DNA from: Flectonema sp. DT1601
Taxonomy: Eukaryota > Euglenozoa > Diplonemea > Diplonemida > Diplonemidae
Assembly (NCBI GenBank): GCA_964019425.1
Contig: OZ025794.1
Coordinates: 372,001-436,000 of the forward strand
Direction: 5' to 3'
Length of the DNA: 64,000 nucleotides
The position numbers and the translations under genes are program-made. The notes under the pieces are model-generated. The model did no database searches. It was not told the DNA's origin and worked only from the letters and a program-made list of their open reading frames with translations. Below, piece by piece: positions 55,859 to 64,000 of the stretch. Every line of letters begins with the position of its first letter. The first letter of the stretch is position 1.

Positions 55859-56992
55859 ACTGACGTGTTTCCCTTTTTGTCCTTGAGTTTTTTTTTTAAA
55901 AAATTATTTTTTTTCCGACTGTAGACACGACCAGTTTTCTTAAGAGAATTGCTTTTCTGACAGCGGCTTGTGCTTCGTCCTGAGTACGACGAACACAGAT
56001 ATAATAAAGCTTGTCTTCCTGCATGAGCGAGATAAATTACTTCACGAAGTCTTTACACTAAATTGCCTTTGTCTTGGGTATTTCCTTTTTTTTTTTTTTT
56101 TTTGACACACAAATCGAATTCAGTTGGAGTCACGGCCTGTGCTGTTGAAATCAATATTTTTCACTACCCCCATGAGATAAAAACACTGTGAGGCAATCTT
56201 ATTATTGATGAACTGTTGGATTCTACGCTGCGGGATAGCCAGAGGATAACCTAATGAAGAGCGTTTTCCGAAAATGACAATGTACAAAATATTTTTGTGG
56301 GTCCGAATCCTTCAACATTCGTTGTATGACGTTGGCGATTTCAGAAATACTTGTGTTGAGACCTAACGGTTTTTATCCTAGTAATAAAAAATGTGAATGA
56401 GCCTTTTTTTTTTTTCGTCCAGCGCAAGGTGAGGGGAATTTGGTTTCATTGGTTTTGGTTTTGTTATTTTCACCTCTTCACCTTCTATGTCTTCCTTATT
56501 CTCTTCACTCTCTTAAAAAACCCCCCTTCTACATTCCCCCTCATTTGTTTATTGTTGTAGGTGTTGTAGATTAGTTGTAGTTTCCCCTACTCCCTTTCCC
56601 TATATTTGTTAATTAGAAATAAGTTTTTTTTTTTTTTTTTTTTTTTTTAATTTCTACTCTATCTGGCTTCTTAGGGAAAATTTACTAAAAATCAGAAAAG
56701 TGCAGTATATTTCACTCTGGGCTGAGCGTGAAGTTTTTTTTTTTCCCGAATTTAATTGCACGTATTCTGGTTAGGGTCGTTGCGCCTGGGCATGTTTTTA
56801 CAGGAGACCCATTCTTGACTTCTGAAGTGGATTTTTTTATTTGAGGGATTTCTGATAGGATTGTCCCTGTGGAGCAATGCATCAAAGCAGCCAAGGATGC
56901 AAGATGGATTATTCAAGCCCGTAGACCGCCGGAGTGTAAATTTTCCCTTCGAAGTCTCCTATCATGAAATAAAACAACGATTTTAGATGCAG

Positions 56993-57093
56993 AATCAGAT
57001 TCAGATTTTTCGGTTATTTACTTTGTTTCTTTACCTCACAAGCGAGGTAAACACACTCGGTAAAAACCTACTCGTGAAAATCGGGATCTGATT
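56993..57093. ncRNA. Candidate structured RNA with nested stems
   Basis: AATCAGAT (56993-57000) pairs with ATCTGATT (57086-57093); GATTTT (57004-57009) with AAAATC (57077-57082); and an inner hairpin TTTACCTC (57030-57037) with GAGGTAAA (57044-57051). These give a 101-nt nested fold. Confidence 0.35.
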
Positions 57094-58783
57094 TTCGTTA
57101 AATCAATAGTTATGTTTTACTTTACTTTATTTTATTTTTTATTTTATATTTTAGTGGCTTTTTTCCTTCGCTCTCGTTTTCAGAATTCATTGTTTAATTA
57201 AAAAAAAATCCTTATTTTTTGTCGATTGGGGTTACGGAAAACAGCCAGAGAAAAAAAAAAAAAAAAAAAGAATACCTATTTATAGAAACTTCTCTTCCTA
57301 ACCTTTTCAAGGGACGTTAACGCTTCGCTGTCACCTAAGTGAGAAGTTATTTCGTTGTTTCTGTCTCATTGTGTGGGTGTCAGCAAAAAAAAAAAAAAAA
57401 AAAAAAGCATATCCATCATGTGCACCCTATGCATATTTCTAAGAAAATAAAAAAATACTCAATATGGCCTTAGTTGACCACTATGTTTTATTTCTTCTTC
57501 CAGAGACGGTTCTTCTTCTAGCAAAACACACTGCAAAGCAGGCTGTTTATTATTATCATTTTTTATTTTATATTTGTTTGCTTGCTGTTTTTATGCATGT
57601 TTTTCGTGTCTCTCTTTAAAAAAGAAGCCACAAGTTCGCATGTATACTGTATTCCTCTTTTTAAATTTCTTTTTTAAAAAAAAGTTTTTTTTCGAAATTT
57701 TATTCAGTAAGTTCATTATCGTCAGTAGGCTTCAGAAACGATGTCGCTCATCGGGACTGTTTTGAAGGCAATCCAAGTAATCTAACGCAGCATTAGTTAA
57801 GAACTTACACCAAGTATGATTTCTCAGTTTAAGTCGGTTCGCAGGTACAAATTTCTAGATAATATTGTGATTGCTTGGGAGGTATCAACACCATCGTGAA
57901 TGTGGCTAACTTAGATAAGTTAACGTCGATTGATTGTGAAGGCGCTTTAAGGGATTTGTGAGTTTTTTTTTTCTTCTATTCCTGAGAATAACACAAAACA
58001 CGCTTCCCTTGTATCCATCATGGTCTTTCTATAAACATGTACGCAGGGATATGATAGAAACAGCAGTTGTAATGTAGAGTCTTTCACGACATTTCGTAGA
58101 GTGTTTACCTCTCTAATATTATCTCCTGCATTAACTGTGTCATAAATTACTAATTGGTTAATTGATCCTGGCCTTTGTAGGTCTTTTTTTGAGTCAACAC
58201 TTCCGTGGAAGTGTTTGACAGCATTTGATATACGATGCTTACATGCACCGTGATAGGGGAAAAAAAAAAACGAGGAAAAAAAAACAACAACAACAAAAAG
58301 CCTGTCACGGTACACTCCGATAAGCTCTGTTGTTTTGATATTATTTTGCTTTCTTATTTTTAAAAAAAAAAAAAAAGATTTTTTATTTATTTTATTTCCG
58401 TTCCCTTTTTTTTTTTTTTTTTTAAAAATCGAAACAAAGAAACAGAGAACGAAGACGAAAGAATGAGAAGAATTGAAAAAAAACAAAAAAACAAAAAAAC
58501 AAAACAAAAAAAAAGAATGAAATGAAATGAAATGCGTATTACGCTAGTTGTATATTTCTCAATCTTTATTATTCACTCATCAGTAAGAGATATTTACTTA
58601 AATTCATTTATTTATAACAAGCTACTCTCATTAATGAATTCCTCAGCTAAAAGCAATTGAAGGACGTCCGCTGCTTGTCATCAGTTAATATCGAAACACC
58701 ACTCAAATTCACTTCAGTATAAAAATAACAACAAGAATAATCATGCGGAGTTCGTAGTAGGTTATTAGTAAACAGGCTCACCG

Positions 58784-61700
58784 ATGGGACGACGGTATAG
58801 AGACAGCATGCAATTAATTAGAAAACATACGTTCAACTCATTAAAAGATATCAATGCTGTAAGACGAAAGAATCGTGAAAAAACACATCAGGAACCCGAA
58901 AAGATAGACAAAGAAAACAAGATAAAGGGAACACATTCTATTATTCAAAACATGACACAACTTCAACCGAGACCATTTTGCATCGCTTTGATACAAAGAT
59001 TATCAGGAAGGCTCTACTTAGTCGAATCATATTTTGAAAAGTATGAGACTGGAATGCCACCAGCAGAGTTCGTGTCATCTATCGTCAACATATTAAATAA
59101 CAGTGAGGCTTTAGAATCTGAAAGACTTCGAACTCAATCAAACCAATGTACTGATGGTGACGGAGATAGAATCTATTCTCGTGGTATTAAAAAACCTGTC
59201 TGTCCTCTAGCCACCGATGATGAATTATACAGCGCTATCTCTAGATGTATTCATAAACCATTAACAGATGGAAGTCAAAGACACAAACAACCAAAACACA
59301 TTAACAGACAATTCGAATGTGATATAACCATCCTAATGGATAAATGGAATGGATCGAGTCTTTCCCAACTTGGTACTGCTGACATCTTAGCTGACCCTAT
59401 CTTAGTTAAAGTCGGTTTATGGCATTTATTTAAGCAAGTTGATTGTACATCTCGCGGTTGCATCTTCTGGGACGAATTCATAGTCTACCTCCTCGACACT
59501 ATCATGAAAACTGAAAATGTCCTATACCGAGAATCGAACAGGACCCCTTTTAGGTGTGCTTTAACTAGAGTTTCACCAGCTTTTTATAGAGCAGGATTGA
59601 TTGTTCACAGTCCGACGTTGAAAGTTTATGTTGTTCTGATTAAGGGAAAGGAAGCTGCTGTAGCTTCTTCAAAAGAAAATCAAATGATGAGAATTATTGA
59701 TGACGTGACACTGTGTCAAAAACGTACTATTCCGCTAGTTGTTAACGCTGGTAAGGTGTTGTCAATTTGTGTGATTGAGCCATCAAATTTAGCGTTAAGT
59801 TATTCTGACGGATGTATTAGAATTTGTGATGCCGTTAGCGGAGTTATAAAACTTGCTGGACCTCCATATCAATGTCGATTATCAACTCCTCATAATTGTA
59901 ATGAAAGTTGTCCTAACATTGTTCGAAGTAGAGTGACATGTGCTCAAACAAAGTTAAGCTATGCGAAAACCTTGAATGGATTATTTGTTGGATCAAGAAA
60001 CGGTGATCTAAGTCTCTTAGACATTACCTTGTTAGACAAGAGTAGCATCCCTGGACAGCCTGCTATCCCTATCATGAAATGGTGTATTCAACCTCACACG
60101 TCAGTAGTTACAGATATCGCTTTCGTATCATCGGGTCATAAGTATATTGCCACTGCTAGCTTAGATTGTACTATCTGTCTTATTAATTTTGATAAGTTAA
60201 CAAGTATCAGGAAACTATTAGGTCACAATGCAGGGATTACTTGCTTAGTTCATAATCCGCAATTTAATTTTTTAATATCAGCGGGGGTTGAATACGATCC
60301 GTTGTGTTGGGCTATTAATGTTTCTAATTCAAAACCGTTTGCTTTGAGAGATGGAAGAGCTCCGCACACACAAGCGATTGTTTCTCTCATCACAATTCCA
60401 CATTCATCGTTTGTCGTGTCATTAGATAGGACGGGAATGATAAAATATTGGGATCTCAAAGCTGTTGTTTGCGTACAGACAATTCATTGCGAATACGGTT
60501 CTTTGGATCCTCCTTTTTCAAGAACAGCACCCACCTGGCGTGCCTGCGCCTACAACGAACGCTGTAAGCAACTGCTCACAACTGCAAAGAGAAAAGTCAG
60601 CGTTTTTGAAGGTATTTATTTATTTATTTTGTTTGTTTTTTATCCCTTCATCGCTTCTGGTTAATTTACGGGCTCTTCTCACCCTGTGAGTCTTCACAGT
60701 TGCAGAAGTTTGACTTTCCTGACTTCGATAAATAAAAACAAAAACAAAACAGGAAACGTACAACAGGGTAACACAGACCCAAACGTAGCTACTGACTATG
60801 ACGTTTGTGATGTGTTGTTTTTACCTGAAAGGTTTATTTTTGTAACAGCTGCTAGGAGAAGCATTCTATTTTGGTGTGGAGTCACTGGTCGTCCTCAGCA
60901 GACTTTTCGAGATTTGAGTTCGGATGATATTTCAGCGATAGCAACAACAGCATCTGGAGACCTACTTTACATTGGAACATGTGGTGGTGATATTTTATGT
61001 GTTGATGGTCACATTGGAAGGGTTCTCCGACGCTGGTCACACCCATGCGATTATCGCCTCTCAGTAATAAGAATAGTTAAAACTGGACTACTAGTTGCTG
61101 TAGCCGAAGACGGTTCTCTACAGGTATGCATACATTCATTATTATAAAAGGGAAATCATTATATCAAAACAACACAAACACAAAACAGCTACTTCAAGAC
61201 ACAGGTCAAACAATAAAAGGAGATCCCTTATTGAGAGGTAGGTGTAGAAGGATAACTGTGAGATGTGTTGCAGTAAGTCAAGAACAAAACTTATTATTCT
61301 TAGGATCAGGTGATAATGTCGTGTCTGTGTATGAGATCTCAGTAATGAATAGAAAATATATTTGCGAACACTACCCGACTAGTTCTGAAGTTCAAGCAAT
61401 CGAATGTTTGTCTCCGAATCCGTTCTTCGCATGCACAGACAGCTCAGGAGGTGTTCATATTTGGTCGGTCGCTTCTTCCGAAGCAATTCTACTACACAGA
61501 TTCGTAGCCAATCATCCCCTTAGTGAATCTTATTCTCCTTCAATTACACACTTGTCATGGTTAGGATGTAACAATTGGCTTTATGCTTCAGACTCAACCG
61601 GAATGGTTTCTGTGTACACAATAAAATTCTCAACCAATACATCACAAAGACGCACTATATTGGCTGAAGTTCTTACAGGAACGACATTCATGACTGGTTT

Positions 61701-63122
61701 GTGTTTTTAATAGTAACAATGAAATCACTTTTATTGTAAGTTATGCCAAACAATAACAAAAAAAAAAAAAAAACAGAATACAAGGACTCGAATTCTGATC
61801 ACAATGAAATCAGTGCAGAAGCACAGCTGTTTCACACCTTCAGAGTTTGCTCTTCTGAAGGAGCATCGAATTTCTTTATAATAGGAGGCTCACGTGAGTT
61901 AGATGAAAATAAGAATACATCCACGACCTGTTCCTACTGCATTGTTACAACATCGGGGTGTTCAGTTCAGTTGTGGTCAATGAATGGAGTCCTGTTAGGG
62001 GGACTTGCTAAGGATCGTGATGGTTCATGGGGAATCAAACTACAGGATACTGATCCCATGAAATATTTAACTCATACCGCACCTCGTACTAGTGATGCAC
62101 AAGAAAGTGAACAGTTTGATAAACGTAAAAAAGTTATTACCATTCAAGAAGAACAGTGTACCTTTCCACTCCCTGAAAAGCATTGTGAAAGTCAGTGTGA
62201 AACGACATCAAGTAGTTGCTTTGATCTTGAAGCACAAGAATTTAAAAAGAGTTTAAGACACGACTTATTGAAATTAAGAGACAGGGTTCTTCGCCAATCT
62301 CCAACATTGCGCGCTCCGACTCCTGCGTGTGCTGAGTACAAGCCTTATAGCTACACAACATTACTGCAGCAGTACAGCCCTCCTGCATCTTCTGTGTCGC
62401 GACCGCTTCATACGTTGTATGCAGTGGCGCATAGAGTTAAGAATAAAATGAAAGGTGCTCTAGCTGCAGAAAAAGAAATGACACTGTTAGGAGGGTCGGC
62501 TGCAGCGAGTGTCATAGCAACAGGTTCTAGTAAGCGGGGATCGAATTTAAAAGTTTCAGTAGTGGAACCATCCCCAACTATTGAAAATACTACACAAGTA
62601 GATCAGCCTACGGCAAACATGTCAACAAGTGAGTCTATGCCGGCAGACACACTGGATGGGGAGGGTGATCAACAAGCTTTACTCTCTGAACCAGAGAGAA
62701 GCTACTCGATGTGTCAGAAACTATTACTCTGTCCTGACTACGTCGCTACTACAAAATCAGATGCAGCAGACTCTGTTTACGCTCCTCAGTATAGAGGTGT
62801 TGTACATTCGACAAATAAAGAATTTAGAGAGTTTTTAATGACTGCTGGTGCTAAGAGTCGCCTACCATCATTAAGGCCACCTCCGACTTCAAAATTTGAT
62901 CGTCGGAAAACATCAAATCAATTTACTCCAAACATGTCAGACAATTTATCAACTGGATCAACAAGAGGACGTGTTGCAGGTACGAGGCCTGTTGATGGCT
63001 CTGTACATCACTTACCTCCCGTCCATTATCGAAAATTATTTTCAGAGGCCATGGAAGTGACTTGCCCTGAGGACGACACTATGCTATTTACAACTACCAG
63101 CAAGATTCCTGCTGTTAGATGA
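58784..63122 (+). CDS. EF-hand/WD40 repeat protein (WDR49/WDR64-like), four exons
   Basis: Exons 58784-60611, 60753-61123, 61189-61696 and 61777-63122 join in phases 1, 0 and 1 to give about 1350 residues, with the frame preserved throughout. The N-terminus is basic. An EF-hand-like segment lies near residues 215-240 (VDCTSRGCIFWDEF). At least seven to nine WD40-type blades follow (ATASLDCTICLINF, SLDRTGMIKYWDL, AARRSILFWCGVTG, ACTDSSGGVHIWSV, TTSGCSVQLWSMNG). The last ~350 residues are Ser/Thr-rich and without recognised domains. EF-hand plus a long WD40 array is the layout of WDR49, WDR64 and the Y-linked WD protein of flies, so an axonemal or sperm-flagellum-type role is plausible. The acceptor AAACAG lies eight bases before the ATG. 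Confidence 0.8.
60612..60752 (+). other. WD40-gene intron 1 (141 nt), containing a family A repeat piece
   Basis: Donor AAG|GTATTT at 60612; acceptor AAAACAAAACAG ending at 60752; phase 1 (Gly codon across the junction). Positions 60655-60735 match the tail half of the family A copy at 42925-43000, including the block AGTTTGACTTTCCTGACTTC and the GATAAATAAA tail. Confidence 0.85.
61124..61188 (+). other. WD40-gene intron 2 (65 nt)
   Basis: Donor CAG|GTATGC at 61124; acceptor AACACAAAACAG ending at 61188; phase 0. The WD40 frame continues cleanly on both sides (EDGSLQ / LLQDTGQ). Confidence 0.85.
61697..61776 (+). other. WD40-gene intron 3 (80 nt)
   Basis: Donor CTG|GTTTGT at 61697; acceptor, a long A-run then CAG ending at 61776; phase 1 (Glu codon across the junction). 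Confidence 0.8.
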
Positions 63123-63301
63123 CTTTGGGCCATCTTTTTGTTTCTTTTAAAACGTCAACACTCTTCTTAAAAAGCAGAACATTTCCATGTTCACTGTTTG
63201 CAACGAAAAAAAAAAAGAAAAAACCATTTACACGCTGTATTGACAATAACCGAAAAAAATATGTCACAACAACAATTTCTTTCCTTTCTCCGAACAGGAA
63301 T

Positions 63302-64000
63302 ATGTGGAAACTCGACACCGGAGCGGGTAGTAAGGAAAAAGAAAATAAAGCAAAGAGAGGAAAGGAACTTCATGCTGAAGGACAAGCGTTGATGAAAAGA
63401 GCTTCAGCTGCGAAGACACCACAAGCGGCAGCTTCTCTTTATAGAGAAGCTATTGATAGATTTAATCAAGCAATTATACTTAGACCAGCAACTAGTAGAT
63501 ATTTTCATATACGTGGGAACTGTTGGAGAAACTTATATGAATACAGAAGAGCTTTATTTGACTACACGATGGCAATCCAAATAGATGACAACAAACCAGA
63601 GTACTATGGATTTAGAGGAATCTGTTTTAGATACATGGGCAAACTAGAAGATTCAATTAACGATTTCATGAGAGCAATCCACCTCGATAATGGAAATGGA
63701 ATGTGGTTCTATCACTTAGGATTAACATACTTTGATATGGGTGATAAGAAGGGTGCCATCGAACAATACACACAGGCACTTAGCCTAGAAGAACGAAAAG
63801 AAAAGGAATCGTCATCGGGAAAACGAGTTCGTTCTAAGGCATTATATCACAGAGGAAACACTTTAAGGGAATTAAATATGCTCGACTTGTCTATTGCTGA
63901 TCTCAAACAGGCTGTTGAAATGGAAGAACGTAATGCGATGGCTCACAACAATCTCGGCCTCTCATATTTTGAAAAGCAGGAATATAAGGCGGCAGTTCAG
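63302..64000 (+). CDS. TPR-repeat protein, 3'-partial
   Basis: The frame opens at ATG 63302 (MWKLDTGAGSKEKENK) and runs off the window end, 233 residues so far. The ATG lies five bases after CTCCGAACAG (AG 63296-63297), which is preceded by a clean pyrimidine tract, the best spliced-leader acceptor here. After a basic N-terminus come at least five tetratricopeptide repeats, seen as AxxxYREAIDRFNQAIILRP, ALFDYTMAIQIDDNKPEYY, SINDFMRAIHLD, AIEQYTQALSLEE and LSIADLKQAVEMEERNAMA. TPRs form a protein-binding superhelix. It follows the WD40 gene by 180 bases. The specific family cannot be set without the rest. Confidence 0.85.
   Translation, partial: MWKLDTGAGSKEKENKAKRGKELHAEGQALMKRASAAKTPQAAASLYREAIDRFNQAIILRPATSRYFHIRGNCWRNLYEYRRALFDYTMAIQIDDNKPEYYGFRGICFRYMGKLEDSINDFMRAIHLDNGNGMWFYHLGLTYFDMGDKKGAIEQYTQALSLEERKEKESSSGKRVRSKALYHRGNTLRELNMLDLSIADLKQAVEMEERNAMAHNNLGLSYFEKQEYKAAVQ

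Larger units (their letters stand above)
54836..58783 (+). other. Spacer with family B copy and a structured element
   Basis: No convincing protein gene. It contains family B copy 2 (55380-55858), a homopolymer-poor stretch at about 56110-57110 that is open in several frames on both strands (for example + strand after 56834, minus 56712-56894), the structured element 56993-57093, and A/T runs. AAACAG ending at 58775 is the acceptor for the WD40 gene. Confidence 0.5.

Noticed and set aside
56712-56894. Minus-strand frame of 60 codons with normal composition
   Set aside because: The same stretch is open in two + frames as well, so openness reflects base composition; no domain recognised.
57947-58507. 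Minus-strand frame of 186 codons, the longest on that strand
   Set aside because: The N-terminal part is Phe/Lys runs from homopolymers and the rest resembles no family; no acceptor fits the minus strand. I keep it as chance.

Overview
This window comes from a flagellated protist nucleus. Thirteen protein genes are well supported, and all lie on the + strand; two of them run off the window ends. The best long minus-strand frames are low-complexity shadows. Every start codon I could assign (12 of 12) has a YAG 1-46 nt upstream, often after a pyrimidine-rich stretch. One-way gene arrays with an acceptor just before each ATG are what trans-splicing, polycistronic genomes such as Euglenozoa show. 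The class III adenylate cyclase with its ectodomain and the NIF/SCP-type phosphatase also resemble kinetoplastid forms. Unlike classical kinetoplastids, at least five genes carry cis-introns, mostly 65-140 nt, so a diplonemid, euglenid or other relative fits better. The lineage is inferred, not proven; no spliced-leader gene was seen.

Layout. 0-11.5 kb: the 3' part of a protein with three ubiquitin-like folds (1), a CTD-phosphatase-like HAD enzyme (2559), a RING-H2 protein (6346) and a cytochrome P450 (9928). 18-29.6 kb: a CFAP96-like ciliary protein (18082), a membrane-anchored purple acid phosphatase (20260), a 1130-residue kinesin with MSP, C2-like, PH-like and SWIRM-like regions (23234), an orphan basic protein (28250) and a prenylated UBL3/MUB-like protein (29144). 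32.7-35.9 kb: a two-pass receptor-type adenylate cyclase with a degenerate second cyclase domain. 35.9-53.2 kb: a 17-kb stretch with no recognisable protein gene. 53.2-64 kb: an acylated PX-like MAP3K-type kinase (53159), a four-exon EF-hand/WD40 protein (58784) and the 5' part of a TPR protein (63302).

Spacers are large and packed with A/T homopolymers (many of 15-38 nt). Among these sit at least four dispersed, non-coding repeat families (called A-D here). One B copy has a clean 10-bp target-site duplication, and one A copy lies inside a WD40-gene intron. Several islands of normal complexity carry strong inverted repeats and are candidate structured RNAs.

Functionally the window mixes flagellum/cytoskeleton genes (CFAP96-like, kinesin, probably the WD40 protein) with membrane signalling (cyclase, acylated kinase, prenylated UBL) and ubiquitin-related genes (RING, three-Ubl protein, UBL3-like). 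In a polycistronic genome such neighbours need not be co-regulated. The strongest novelty is the kinesin whose C-terminus matches an ADA2-type SWIRM domain.
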